Below the pieces are notes generated by a model. It did no database searches, had not been told where the DNA came from, and saw nothing but the letters and a program-made list of their open reading frames with translations. A stretch of 64,000 nt of DNA from CBDDDW01 sp965226805 (lineage in GTDB: Bacteria; Chloroflexota; Dehalococcoidia; Lucifugimonadales; JAGWBF01). The position numbers and the translations under genes were made by a program. This document shows, one piece after another, positions 1 to 8,571 of this stretch. The stretch spans positions 372,001-436,000 of the forward strand of contig CBDDDW010000029.1 in the NCBI GenBank assembly GCA_965226805.1. The letters run 5' to 3'. Each line of letters starts with the position of its first letter. Within the stretch, counting starts at the first letter, position 1.

Positions 1-424
1 ATGGGTCGTTGACACCGGTGAAGTTCTGGATTTCGCCACGCATCGCCTTCTGGTAATGGCCCTTTACGTCTCGCTTCATGCAGGTTTCCACAGGGCACCG
101 GACGTGTATCTCCACGAACCTGCCAATCTCCTCACGGGCGTTGGCGCGCGCGGCTCTGTACGGTGAGATGGCGGAGGCGATAGCCACTCCGTCCAGCTGG
201 GTGACCAGGCGGCAGACGTAGGAAATGCGCCGGATGTTCTCCATGCGGTCCTCTTTTGAGAAGCCCAGTCCCCTGGAGAGTCGTTCCCGGACCTCGTCTC
301 CGTCAAAGACAACGGGTCTATAACCCCGGCCTGATAAGTCTGTCTCCAACATCCGCGCTAGAGTAGTCTTACCCGAACACGGGAGGCCCGTGAGCCAGAG
401 GGTAAATCCGCGTTTCTGTTTCAT
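1..424 (-). CDS. cysC: adenylylsulfate (APS) kinase, C-terminus cut by window edge
   Basis: Makes PAPS, the sulfate donor, by phosphorylating adenylylsulfate in the cytosol. The 141 visible residues begin MKQKRGFTLWLTGLPCSGKT, so the Walker A P-loop (GLPCSGKTT) sits at about residues 13-21. It is followed by the family motifs FDGDEVRERL, the ENIRRI segment and the ISPYRAARANARE substrate loop; the reading frame runs off the left edge with roughly 30-60 residues missing. The ATG overlaps the stop of the preceding small ORF as ATGA, so the two are translationally coupled. A sulfotransferase lies in the same locus at 18401-19504, which suggests this copy supplies PAPS for glycan sulfation rather than for cysteine synthesis (inference). 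Confidence 0.92.
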   Translation of the reverse strand, partial: MKQKRGFTLWLTGLPCSGKTTLARMLETDLSGRGYRPVVFDGDEVRERLSRGLGFSKEDRMENIRRISYVCRLVTQLDGVAIASAISPYRAARANAREEIGRFVEIHVRCPVETCMKRDVKGHYQKAMRGEIQNFTGVNDP

Positions 425-594
425 ATTCCCAGGTCCCCTGGTTGGGAGGTGAATACGCTGAAGTCTATATGCGTCCCTGATCGCCAGGTCTCGTCCTCGA
501 CGCGGTCAATCATTATCTCCCTGAAAAGCTTCCTGAACTTTCCTTCGTCCGGCATCTCCGACGGAGCTAATTGGTACCCCCATTCAACGAGCAT
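421..594 (-). CDS. small hypothetical protein (57 aa)
   Basis: I do not recognise this protein. It begins MLVEWGYQLAPSEM and is acidic in the middle. A good ribosome binding site (GGGAGG) lies 9-10 nt before the ATG at 594; an in-frame GTG at 606 is an alternative start. It sits 21 bp after the stop of the glycosyltransferase and its stop overlaps the APS kinase start as ATGA, which argues that it is translated. It could be a genuine small protein or the residue of a larger decayed gene. Confidence 0.5.
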   Translation of the reverse strand: MLVEWGYQLAPSEMPDEGKFRKLFREIMIDRVEDETWRSGTHIDFSVFTSQPGDLGI

Positions 595-615
595 TCGGCG
601 GAACACCTCCCAGCC

Positions 616-1593
616 TCATCTGGCGCCGTTTTCTCCGGACGAACTTGTGGCCATGTTCAAGAGCCTGGCCGCCAGAGAGCGGGATATCCTGGCGTAGGTT
701 TTCCAGTTGAGGGGAGTCTCCTTCAGGGCCGCGCCACAATAAGCCAGCGCTCCATTTCTGCCCCACCAGGAAGTCGTGTTACGTGCGGCGCCGGCGTATC
801 GTGTGGCTCTCTCCCTCCGGAGCAGCATTCGTGGCAAAGGGGAGCCCTCCCCTTCGAGCGCTCGAAAATGTGCGTCCAGTAGATAAAGCGTGTGCGCTAG
901 ATGAACACCTGAGCTTGAAGAATGGCTTTGGGGATGCAGCCGGAATTCCCCGAGGTACTGGCGCAGGAAGTGAAACCGGCAGACCCTGGAGAGGCGCAGC
1001 CACAGGTCGTAATCTTCCACGCCGGCCAGGTTAGGGTCTTGGGAAAATCCTTCAACTTTCACCAGGAAGTCCCGGCGGACCACTGTAGCGGAGGTGGATA
1101 AGCGGCACCCGTTCAGTAGCAAGAATCTGTACATATCCTCGTGGTAGGGCCCATACCTCAGGGAGTAGGCAACACGCCCCTCTCTGACCGCGTACTCGTC
1201 GTGGCACACAATCCCAACTTCAGGGTTCTCAGTCCACGTTTCATGAACGCGCTGGAGTTTCTCCGGGTACCAGGTGTCGTCCGAGTCTAGAAAAGCCACG
1301 AAAGGCGCCTGGGTCTCGCTTATACCAAAATTTCGGGATATGCCGATTACGCCCTGATTGTGCACCTGATGGAGGCTTATCCGCGGGTCCCTGAACGACT
1401 CTACGACCTCGGCGGTGTGATCAGTCGAAGAGTTGTCTATGACCGCTATCTCGAAACGCTGGCAGGTCTGCTTTAGAACGGAGCGGAGCGCGTCGCCGAG
1501 GAAGTCCGCCTGGTTGTATGTGGGAATCACAACGCTGAAGATGGCGCCGCCGGTCTCCGAAGAGCTTGCATGGTCCTCTACCGGGAATCGCAC
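616..1593 (-). CDS. glycosyltransferase family 2
   Basis: Inverting GT-A glycosyltransferase of about 325 aa, expected to transfer a sugar from a nucleotide donor to a growing surface glycan at the inner face of the membrane. The N-terminus carries the GT2 signature FSVVIPTYNQADFLGDAL, then VIDNSSTD, and the metal-binding DxD-type motif is LDSDDTW. The frame is open further upstream but that part lies inside the previous gene; the GTG at 1593, overlapping the upstream TAG by 16 bp, is the most sensible start. No ATG is available between the upstream stop and the conserved domain. Donor and acceptor cannot be told from sequence. Confidence 0.85.
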   Translation of the reverse strand: MRFPVEDHASSSETGGAIFSVVIPTYNQADFLGDALRSVLKQTCQRFEIAVIDNSSTDHTAEVVESFRDPRISLHQVHNQGVIGISRNFGISETQAPFVAFLDSDDTWYPEKLQRVHETWTENPEVGIVCHDEYAVREGRVAYSLRYGPYHEDMYRFLLLNGCRLSTSATVVRRDFLVKVEGFSQDPNLAGVEDYDLWLRLSRVCRFHFLRQYLGEFRLHPQSHSSSSGVHLAHTLYLLDAHFRALEGEGSPLPRMLLRRERATRYAGAARNTTSWWGRNGALAYCGAALKETPLNWKTYARISRSLAARLLNMATSSSGENGAR

Positions 1594-2537
1594 AGCGTGA
1601 GCGTCCTGAGGATCTCCTCGTCCAGGTTGTGCTCGGGAGTAAATTCCATGGTCTTGAGCTTTCCTACACCGAAGCGCACCGGATGCCACGAGTCTGGGCT
1701 GTCGCCATCGCCGGTGACAATGGAAAGCGAGCTGCCATACCTGGCCTCGTACACATCGGCGATGCGGCTCGATAGTTGCAGGATAGACATTGAACACTCA
1801 CCGCCCAGGTTGAAAAGCCCGTCTTCCCAGGAGCCTGAGGGCAACAACAGGAAATGCTCGACGGCTCTGGCCACGTCTTTAATGGAGATGAAGTCCCGCT
1901 GGGGCCGCCCCGAGGAGGTCAGCTCCAGACGCCCGTTCTCTGCGGCCTGGCGGCACAGGTCGCTGAACGCGAGGGACCAGCAGTTCGCTCCGATGTCCAT
2001 GGGAGCGCCGTAGCAGTTGGACAAACGAAGTATCAGTGTCTCAAAGGCTCCACGCGCGCGGAACATCGATACGAACTGCTCCGCCGTGTGATGGGTGATG
2101 GCGTAGGGATGGGTCGGAGCGGGTAGAGTGCTCTCATCGATCTGAACCCCGTTGGAGGCGCCGTAGACATGGAACGTGGACATATACATGAAGCGGGTGA
2201 TGGTCCCGGCTCTCTGGCAAGCTCCCAGTAGCCGCAGCGTCCCCTCTGCAGTGACCTTGAGGGCTCTGGCCGGGTCCTCGGTGGACTCGGCTGCGTTGGA
2301 TCCAGCGAGGTGGATTACGGTCGTTACACCTTCAACAACGCGGGAGAGGAACGCCGAATCTAGAATATCGCCTTCAAGGACGTTGAAGCCGGTGGCCCAG
2401 TCCGCCGAATGACGGCGAGCTCTTGTTGTGAGGTAGATGGGAAGGCTCGGGTGGCGCTCCCGCAGGTGGACCGCGATTCGGCCGCCTACGTACCCCAGAC
2501 CACCGGTAATGAGCACCGGCCCCTGGACCTCACCCAT
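1578..2537 (-). CDS. NAD-dependent epimerase/dehydratase (extended SDR)
   Basis: Nucleotide-sugar modifying SDR of 319 aa. The NAD-binding motif GGLGYVGGR is at about residues 12-20, and YAITHHTAEQ aligns with the usual YxxxK active-site region but shows T where Lys is expected, so catalysis may differ from that of a normal 4-epimerase or reductase. The start ATG at 2537 overlaps the stop of the 3,5-epimerase gene by 8 bp. Its place at the end of the rfbF-rfbG-epimerase run suggests that it reduces or epimerises the CDP-4-keto-6-deoxyhexose made there (inference). Confidence 0.82.
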   Translation of the reverse strand: MGEVQGPVLITGGLGYVGGRIAVHLRERHPSLPIYLTTRARRHSADWATGFNVLEGDILDSAFLSRVVEGVTTVIHLAGSNAAESTEDPARALKVTAEGTLRLLGACQRAGTITRFMYMSTFHVYGASNGVQIDESTLPAPTHPYAITHHTAEQFVSMFRARGAFETLILRLSNCYGAPMDIGANCWSLAFSDLCRQAAENGRLELTSSGRPQRDFISIKDVARAVEHFLLLPSGSWEDGLFNLGGECSMSILQLSSRIADVYEARYGSSLSIVTGDGDSPDSWHPVRFGVGKLKTMEFTPEHNLDEEILRTLTLCDSR

Positions 2538-2979
2538 GCTTGAGATTCCAGTCATATGGGATGGAGGGGTCGAAGGGCGACATTCGGACAATCTCGCTGG
2601 GGTCGTGGGGTAGAGTGGCGCAGTTGGCCAGAATCGCCATACGCTCACCGATGGCTTTGAACCCGTTCCATATGTTGGGCGGAATCTTTACCAGAAGATA
2701 GTTCTCCTGACCAATAAAGAGCTCCTGAAGCTCACCCTTGGTAGGTGAGCCGTCTCTATCGTCGTAGAGGACAAGCTTGATCATCCCGACCAATACCGCG
2801 TAGTTCAGAGTCATCTCCTTGTGGAGGTGCCATGCCTTTATCGCTCCCGGATAGGCTGTGGAGAAGTAGATCTCGCCGAATCTCTCGAATTCGGGGTCGT
2901 CAGACCTCAGCATGTGCATGATGGTTCCACGTTCGTCCGGGATACGGCGCAACGGTTTGACGACTACGTCGTGGATCAT
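2530..2979 (-). CDS. dTDP-4-dehydrorhamnose 3,5-epimerase-like cupin (RmlC family)
   Basis: Cupin-fold protein of 149 aa beginning MIHDVVVKPLRRIPDERG. It has the WHLHKEMTLNY segment with the conserved His pair, and a barrel ending in the VKIPPNIWNGFKAIG loop. RmlC enzymes epimerise C3 and/or C5 of 4-keto-6-deoxy sugars. The neighbouring genes make CDP-4-keto-6-deoxyglucose, so the substrate here is more likely a CDP- than a dTDP-sugar (inference). The ATG overlaps the stop of rfbG by one base (TGATG). It is shorter than classical RmlC (about 180 aa), as in related cupin subfamilies. Confidence 0.8.
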   Translation of the reverse strand: MIHDVVVKPLRRIPDERGTIMHMLRSDDPEFERFGEIYFSTAYPGAIKAWHLHKEMTLNYAVLVGMIKLVLYDDRDGSPTKGELQELFIGQENYLLVKIPPNIWNGFKAIGERMAILANCATLPHDPSEIVRMSPFDPSIPYDWNLKHG

Positions 2980-3971
2980 CACGCGGCCTGCCCTTGCAGC
3001 CAATCTTCGTACCACGAGATAGTGCGCCTGAGACCCTCGTCAAAGTTGATCGAAGATCTCCAGCCCAGCCTCTCCCTGGCTTTGCTGGCGCTCAGATATT
3101 GGTGCGGAATTTCGTTGCTGGCAGTGGCAAGTATTCGCGGCTTGAGGTCCTCCTTGCCCATATGGGCGAGGATCTTGTTGACTACTTCTAAAGCTGTCAA
3201 CGGAGATTCGTACGAGAAGTTGAACGCATGCCCGAGGAGCGAAGGGTCCTGTTCCATCCCTTCAGCTACGGCCATGTATCCCTGCGCCGCATCCTCCACG
3301 TAGATATAGTCCCGGGTGAACTGTCCGTCGGAACGGATGATGGGGCTCTCTTGGCGGACCGCCGACCGAATGGTGCCTGGAATCAGCCGGTCGAAGTTGA
3401 GGTCCCCGCCGCCGAAGAGGTTGCCGAACCGAGTTATGCACACCGGGAGACGATAGGTCTCGAAGTAAGCCTGGGCGAGAAGGTCCGCGCAGCTTTTGGA
3501 TACGTCGTAGGGATGCCTGCCTATCAAAGGGGTCTCCTCGGAGTAGGGGAGCTCTTGGTGCTCTCCGTAGGCTTTGTCGCTGGAGGCCACCACAACTTCC
3601 TTGACCCAGGAAGTGCAACGGCAGGCCTCCAGCAGGTGCCAGCTTCCCCGAATATTGGACTCGAAAGTGGAGAGGGGACTCTGGTTGGCTATGCCGACTA
3701 TGGTCTGCGCAGCCAGATGGAAAACCGTCTGGACTTGATATTCATTGAGCGCTCGTTCCAGAAGATGGTAGTCCTCTACCTCTCCGGACACGACGTTGAT
3801 CCGGTCCTGGACTCCGCTTCGGGCCAGGCGGCTGCGCGGGACGCCATCCCTGATCAGCCCGACCACGTTGGCTCCAGCCTGCACCAGCGCCTCGGTAAGC
3901 CAGGAACCCAGGAGACCCGTACACCCGGTGACGAAAACGTTCCTGTCGGTCCAGAAATTCTGCGTACTCAC
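2979..3971 (-). CDS. rfbG: CDP-glucose 4,6-dehydratase
   Basis: Converts CDP-D-glucose to CDP-4-keto-6-deoxy-D-glucose. The 330-aa protein opens with STQNFWTDRNVFVTGCTG, matching the family's FW...VFVTGxTGxxG pattern, and carries the active-site YDVSKS and the ITRFGNLFGGGD segment typical of RfbG. The GTG at 3971 overlaps the rfbF stop as GTGA and places the FW motif at the usual distance; an in-frame ATG at 4004 is an alternative. It acts directly after RfbF. No RfbH-type 3-dehydrase is present in the window, so a 3,6-dideoxyhexose end product is not supported. Confidence 0.93.
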   Translation of the reverse strand: MSTQNFWTDRNVFVTGCTGLLGSWLTEALVQAGANVVGLIRDGVPRSRLARSGVQDRINVVSGEVEDYHLLERALNEYQVQTVFHLAAQTIVGIANQSPLSTFESNIRGSWHLLEACRCTSWVKEVVVASSDKAYGEHQELPYSEETPLIGRHPYDVSKSCADLLAQAYFETYRLPVCITRFGNLFGGGDLNFDRLIPGTIRSAVRQESPIIRSDGQFTRDYIYVEDAAQGYMAVAEGMEQDPSLLGHAFNFSYESPLTALEVVNKILAHMGKEDLKPRILATASNEIPHQYLSASKARERLGWRSSINFDEGLRRTISWYEDWLQGQAA

Positions 3972-4741
3972 CAGACTTTCCACAGTGCGCGCCCTTGGTC
4001 CCATAATTCGTTTAGGTAAAGGTAATCCCTGTATGTGTCCATACACTGCCAGAATCCATCGTAGCTGTATACTCCTAGCTGCCCGTCTTCGGCCAGGCGC
4101 GCCAGAGGTTCTCGCTCCAGCACGCAGCTCTCGTGGTCCGACAGGTAATCGAAAAAGGAGCGGTCGAAGACGAAGTAGCCGCCGTTTATGAACGAGGCCT
4201 GAGTCAGGGGCTTTTCGCGGAACGAGACCACCCTGTCGCCCATTATTCCGAGCTCGCCGTAACGGGAAGGAGGGGATACGCCCGTCACGGTCCCTATCTT
4301 GCCCCCGGAATTGTGGAACGTTACCAGTTCACTGATGTTCAGGTCTGTGACGCCGTCGCCGTAGGTCAGCATGAAGGTATCGCCGTCAACGTATTTCTCC
4401 ACGCGCTTCACCCGCGCCCCTGTCATCGCGTCGAGTCCGGTGTCCACAAGCGTGATCCGCCAGTCGTGCTCTTCATGTTTCTTGTATATCTGGACGTTGC
4501 CGGACTTCAGCTCAATGGTGAAATCGTTGCTGAGCTGCTCATAATTCAGGAAATAGTTCTTGATTACCTCTCCCTTGTACCCCAGGCAAAGGACGAAATC
4601 GTTGTACCCGTAGGAAGAGAAGGATTTCATGATGTGCCACAATATGGGCAGGTGGCCGATCTCCACCATAGGTTTTGGCCGGAACTCCGTCTCCTCCCTC
4701 AGCCTGGTACCAGATCCGCCGCATAGGATAATCACCTTCAT
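3968..4741 (-). CDS. rfbF: glucose-1-phosphate cytidylyltransferase
   Basis: Makes CDP-glucose from CTP and glucose-1-phosphate. The 257-aa protein begins MKVIILCGGSGTRLREET, the nucleotidyltransferase signature, followed by FRPKPMVEIG and LMLTYGDGVTDL-type substrate motifs (here TFMLTYGDGVTDLN). The upstream in-frame extension lacks family similarity, so the ATG at 4741 is chosen. Length agrees with RfbF homologues of about 257 aa. It forms a coupled pair with rfbG and begins the CDP-6-deoxyhexose branch of the locus. Confidence 0.94.
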   Translation of the reverse strand: MKVIILCGGSGTRLREETEFRPKPMVEIGHLPILWHIMKSFSSYGYNDFVLCLGYKGEVIKNYFLNYEQLSNDFTIELKSGNVQIYKKHEEHDWRITLVDTGLDAMTGARVKRVEKYVDGDTFMLTYGDGVTDLNISELVTFHNSGGKIGTVTGVSPPSRYGELGIMGDRVVSFREKPLTQASFINGGYFVFDRSFFDYLSDHESCVLEREPLARLAEDGQLGVYSYDGFWQCMDTYRDYLYLNELWDQGRALWKVW

Positions 4742-4799
4742 GCCTATCGCCTTCGCAGACTCACCGGTGGCAGTTCTTTGAGCAACGGTTCGGATGGTT

Positions 4800-5642
4800 T
4801 TACCACCATGTGCTTCCACCATAGCCCCTCCCAAGGAAGCGTTCAATGGATCTGCGGGTGACTCTACCTAGCCGACTATGGCCGGAGCGTTCCTCCCTGA
4901 CCTCTTGCTCGACTCTGCATTCCAGCTGCTCAGCTTCTCCCCGTTCTATCAAAAGGGCAGTCACAGCGGTGCCGGTTGACTCCTCGTAGCAGCCCTTGGG
5001 AAGGTAGCGCTGGTTAGATCCTCCAAGGACCACGTAGTCCTTGACCAGCTTTATCCGAGCCGGTCTTGGCTCCATTTTTGTCAGTTCCGACACGATATCA
5101 TCGCAATTAAGTACCATGAAGGGTACCCATGTGCCGTAGACGTACTGACAGGACAGTTCGGGGTCCAGTACCGATGCTCCCGCGTCCCGCGTGCGTGTCC
5201 TTATGATCATAGTCTTGGTGCACGAACGGTACAGCTTCTCCAGGAACGCGAATGGGTCAGTCTGGTGGTGCACCACATCCCGACAAAATACGATATCGGC
5301 CTGCAATTCGCTAACAGCGTCTAATTCCTTGTCTATAATGTGGAAAATAGCACCGTTTGGGAACTTAGTCCTGGCCCTTTCGATGGCCGGTTCCGAGATG
5401 TCGCACCCGGTGTAGCTTACCTTCGGATATCTAGATGACAGGTAGCGATAAAGCTCCCCTGTGGCACACCCAACTTCAAGCACTGAGAACCCGTCGACCT
5501 GGTTTGAGGCTGTCTCAGATAGCAGCTGCACTTCATTGAAACTCTCGTAGACGCGCTTCAGGGCGAAGGTGGGAACAAATCTGAGATTATCGAATTCCCC
5601 AGGGTGTTCTTGGGAATCCCACGACTCGTACAGGCTAGGCAT
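4800..5642 (-). CDS. class I SAM-dependent methyltransferase
   Basis: A 280-aa methyltransferase. The SAM-binding motif I is VLEVGCATGELYRYL at about residues 54-68, motif II GCDISEPAIERA, and a later ADIVFCRDVVHHQTDP segment corresponds to the post-I/motif IV region. The C-terminal ~50 residues are Arg/Glu-rich and unlike the catalytic core. Family members in glycan loci methylate sugar hydroxyls or amino groups. It lies between the CDP-sugar genes and the glycosyltransferase fusion, so an O-methylated sugar is a reasonable inference, not shown. Confidence 0.8.
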   Translation of the reverse strand: MPSLYESWDSQEHPGEFDNLRFVPTFALKRVYESFNEVQLLSETASNQVDGFSVLEVGCATGELYRYLSSRYPKVSYTGCDISEPAIERARTKFPNGAIFHIIDKELDAVSELQADIVFCRDVVHHQTDPFAFLEKLYRSCTKTMIIRTRTRDAGASVLDPELSCQYVYGTWVPFMVLNCDDIVSELTKMEPRPARIKLVKDYVVLGGSNQRYLPKGCYEESTGTAVTALLIERGEAEQLECRVEQEVREERSGHSRLGRVTRRSIERFLGRGYGGSTWW

Positions 5643-5715
5643 GATTTACTGGTTTCCTGAACAATGTGCCTTGCTTTGACCCAACTAATGGGATTGGACA
5701 GGGGAGAGTGGGCAT

Positions 5716-7611
5716 TTAAAGGTTCTCCAGATCCTTGCTGACCCTTAACAGGAGTTTGAGCTGCTCTAGGTTCTCCAAGCTCTCCCAGGCTTTCTGATAA
5801 GAGTCCAACGGCTCCACTACCGCCGTGTGGTCTTCCAGGTTGATGGCCCCCGTATGGACCAGGTGGATAGCTTGCTTCCAATCGGTGCTTTGGCTTGCTA
5901 CTGAGCCGAAGATTACTTTGTCGTAGCTGGTAACGGTACTGAAGGCGGCCCGGACTGGAGTCGTGTACGGTAGCCCGAGCAGAAGGAGCTTGGCAGAGGG
6001 CTTGGACTGCTCGATGAGGCGAGGCAGCACCTCTTCTTTTCCGCTGGCCTCCACAAGGTAGTCGAACCTACTCAGGGAGCCCAGTTCTGTAAGTGTGTCC
6101 ACATCGTATTTCTCCAGAAGCTTCAACCGGCGAGGGTCGGGGTCTATGGAGGTAACGCCAAGGCCCCTGGACTTGATGATCTGCGCGCAGAGGTTACCCA
6201 ACGAGCCGGCCCCGACCACGCAGGCACTACCTCCCGGCTCAAGGCCCAGCTTGCGGAGCCCCTTGAGACACACGGCAATGGGTTCCACTAAGGCTGCATA
6301 TTTGAGTGGCATATCCGCCGGGACTTTGTGGACGTACTTTGATGGCAGGACCACGTAGTCGGCGTAGGCGCCGTCTCTGTTGATGACGCCGACCTCTTCT
6401 CTTTCGGAGCACCTGTAGTATTCTCCCGCGTCACAGGCGGCGCAGTAGCTGCATCCGATGACGCACTCTCCAACTACCTTTTGACCCCTTCTCAGGTGGC
6501 GGGCGCGGGGACCACTGCTCACCACTATGCCGGAGTATTCGTGGCCCGGGACGATCGGATATCGGGCCATCCCATTTTGATAGTATTCCAGATTGCCGTT
6601 GGCTACCTCCAGGTCGGTGGCGCACACGCCAACGTAGGCTACCTGGATAAGAGTATCGCTGGGGCCTAGCTGGGGCATGGGGGCGCTTCGGAGTGCGTGG
6701 CGCCCGGGCCCATCTATGACCACGTTCGAATACGCATCTGGGAACTCCATCCGGCGGACCACGTCGCGAACGAAGGGTTTTTGATAACGCGTCCCCTGGT
6801 AAGTGCCCAGGAACTCGGCTAACCTGGTGCCCGGTACCTGGAGCAGCTTCAGAAGTTTCCTGTTTCGTAAGGCGTAGAGGACATCCCGAGCCATAGAGTA
6901 GGAGAGGCTCTTCACCATATCCGCCCAGGTAAACCGGCGGTCTGGGAATATCTGCTTGTAGGCAATCGCTTCTCTAAGGAAACGTCGATACACGTGTCGC
7001 AGTGTCTCCTGGTGGATATGGTAGATGGCCGCGTCGGCAGCGTAGTAGACCCTGTAGCCCTCCCTCTGGAGCTTCCTCGCCCAGTCCAGGTCTTCCAGGC
7101 CAGGTAGGGACTCGTCGAAGGGTTGGCGAAGCCAAAGGTCTCGTCGGATGGCCGCGTTGCCGTTGTTACCATTGGGCTGGTTTACGTGAATGTTGGAAGT
7201 CGTGCCGTAGTTCATGTGGAGATCCCGGATCTCCGACAGCCGGTTTGTATCCGTCCCTCTTTGGCGCCCGTAAACCATCGCGACCGACGGCTCCTCGAAG
7301 GGTTTGATCAGGTTGCGCAGCCAGTTGTTGTTGGTGGGACGGACATGGCCGCTGGCGAACACCAGATAGCGTCCCTCCGCCTTTTCACAACCAAGATTCA
7401 ACGACCGACCGAACGTGAACTCACTCTTTGGGATCTGGTAAATTTTTGCGCCATTCTCACGGGCGATGTCCAAAGTGGAGTCGGTAGAGCCGGAGTCTAC
7501 CAGGATGACCTCACAGTCTTGGTAGTTCTGTTCGTGAATCCTACTCAGGAGGTCTCCCAGGTGCCTTGCCTCGTTTAGGGTCCTGATAATGATACTGGTC
7601 TCAGCGGTCAT
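5716..7611 (-). CDS. fusion: family 2 glycosyltransferase + zinc-dependent alcohol dehydrogenase (MDR)
   Basis: One 631-aa reading frame carries two enzymes. Residues 1-250 are a GT2 domain (TSIIIRTLNEARHL, VDSGSTDST, and an ASGHVRP motif in place of a classical DxD). Residues about 290-631 are a medium-chain dehydrogenase with catalytic-zinc ligands C330 and H357-E358, four structural-zinc cysteines (C387, C390, C393, C401) and a Rossmann VVGAGSLG motif. The MDR half might oxidise or reduce the sugar that the GT half transfers (inference). No stop or start-like break is seen between the domains, but frameshifts elsewhere in the window mean an assembly-made fusion should be considered. Confidence 0.85.
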   Translation of the reverse strand: MTAETSIIIRTLNEARHLGDLLSRIHEQNYQDCEVILVDSGSTDSTLDIARENGAKIYQIPKSEFTFGRSLNLGCEKAEGRYLVFASGHVRPTNNNWLRNLIKPFEEPSVAMVYGRQRGTDTNRLSEIRDLHMNYGTTSNIHVNQPNGNNGNAAIRRDLWLRQPFDESLPGLEDLDWARKLQREGYRVYYAADAAIYHIHQETLRHVYRRFLREAIAYKQIFPDRRFTWADMVKSLSYSMARDVLYALRNRKLLKLLQVPGTRLAEFLGTYQGTRYQKPFVRDVVRRMEFPDAYSNVVIDGPGRHALRSAPMPQLGPSDTLIQVAYVGVCATDLEVANGNLEYYQNGMARYPIVPGHEYSGIVVSSGPRARHLRRGQKVVGECVIGCSYCAACDAGEYYRCSEREEVGVINRDGAYADYVVLPSKYVHKVPADMPLKYAALVEPIAVCLKGLRKLGLEPGGSACVVGAGSLGNLCAQIIKSRGLGVTSIDPDPRRLKLLEKYDVDTLTELGSLSRFDYLVEASGKEEVLPRLIEQSKPSAKLLLLGLPYTTPVRAAFSTVTSYDKVIFGSVASQSTDWKQAIHLVHTGAINLEDHTAVVEPLDSYQKAWESLENLEQLKLLLRVSKDLENL

Positions 7612-7614
7612 ATC

Positions 7615-8571
7615 TTAGCTTTCGCTGCCCCGGCCGCGCTGCTGGAGCTGGTGCAGTAGATTTCGGATGGTGTTTTCGTGGACCCCCTCGTACGCCACAG
7701 GGCTGGCGTTGGCGTTGTGGGGGGCCAGCAGGCAGTTATCCAGCGTTCGTAGCTCGCTGTCTATGGGCAGGGGCTCTACCTCGAAGACGTCCAGGGCCGC
7801 TCCGGCTATCTCGCCGGCCTGGAGGGCCGTAACCAAAGCTCGCTCTTCCACCAGCTGCCCACGAGCTGTATTGATGAGATAGGAGGTAGGCTTCATGATG
7901 GAGAGTTCCACCCCAGCGATGATGTGATGGCTGGTAGGATTCAGATCGCAATTTAAGGAGACGAAGTCTGACTCAGCCAGGAGCTCTTCTTTACTTGTTA
8001 CCCGAAGGGCCGTTTCGGCCACGAAGGGGGCGGGGATGGTGGCGATGTCGGTGCCCCGGACCTCCATTCCAAAGGCGATGGCCCTTCGGATCACGGCGCG
8101 CCCTACATTTCCCACACCGATGACTCCGAGTGTGGCCTCCTTAAGGGAGAAGCCAGACCTTTTCTCCCACAGGCCTGCCCTGATGTCTCTGTCCATCCAG
8201 GGCAGACGGCGGGCGAAGCACAGCATGTATCCCAGGACCGTATCCGCCACCGGCTGGGTGAAGGCATCGGGAGTGTTGCACACCGAGATGCCCAGCCGCC
8301 TGGCCGCATCTCCGTCGATGGAGTCGATCCCAGTTCCCCACTTGGAGATGACCTTTAGCCTGGGCGCCGACCGCATCACCCGTTCGCTAAAGGCGTCGTC
8401 GCCGCACATCACCCCGTCTATGTCGCCGATCCACTCCAGGAGCTCTTCCTCCGATAGACGCTCGCGCACGGGTGGGACGATCACTTCCGCGTCGTATTCG
8501 GCCAGCAGCGGTTTGAACCGCTCGATGACCGGCTGCATATAGGGCGCCGATACCAGTATCCTCCACGTCAT
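7615..8571 (-). CDS. D-2-hydroxyacid dehydrogenase (phosphoglycerate dehydrogenase-like)
   Basis: NAD-dependent 2-hydroxyacid dehydrogenase of 318 aa. It shows the Rossmann motif GVIGVGNVGRAV, the INTARGQLVEE segment with the catalytic Arg, the ALDVFEVEPLP segment with the Glu, and HNANASP with the catalytic His, in order. There is no C-terminal ACT regulatory domain, so it is probably not the serine-pathway SerA. The ATG overlaps the KdsB-like gene stop as ATGA. That coupling suggests it prepares or modifies an ulosonic-acid-type precursor, or an acyl decoration such as a lactyl or glyceryl group (inference). Confidence 0.85.
   Translation of the reverse strand: MTWRILVSAPYMQPVIERFKPLLAEYDAEVIVPPVRERLSEEELLEWIGDIDGVMCGDDAFSERVMRSAPRLKVISKWGTGIDSIDGDAARRLGISVCNTPDAFTQPVADTVLGYMLCFARRLPWMDRDIRAGLWEKRSGFSLKEATLGVIGVGNVGRAVIRRAIAFGMEVRGTDIATIPAPFVAETALRVTSKEELLAESDFVSLNCDLNPTSHHIIAGVELSIMKPTSYLINTARGQLVEERALVTALQAGEIAGAALDVFEVEPLPIDSELRTLDNCLLAPHNANASPVAYEGVHENTIRNLLHQLQQRGRGSES

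Noticed and set aside
1594..1797. Longer N-terminus for the first family 2 glycosyltransferase
   Set aside because: The extra 68 residues lie inside the upstream SDR gene and have no glycosyltransferase similarity; the GTG at 1593 fits the domain start.
3228..4019. 263-aa open frame on the plus strand
   Set aside because: It lies fully opposite rfbG, whose protein has clear family motifs; the plus-strand translation has none.
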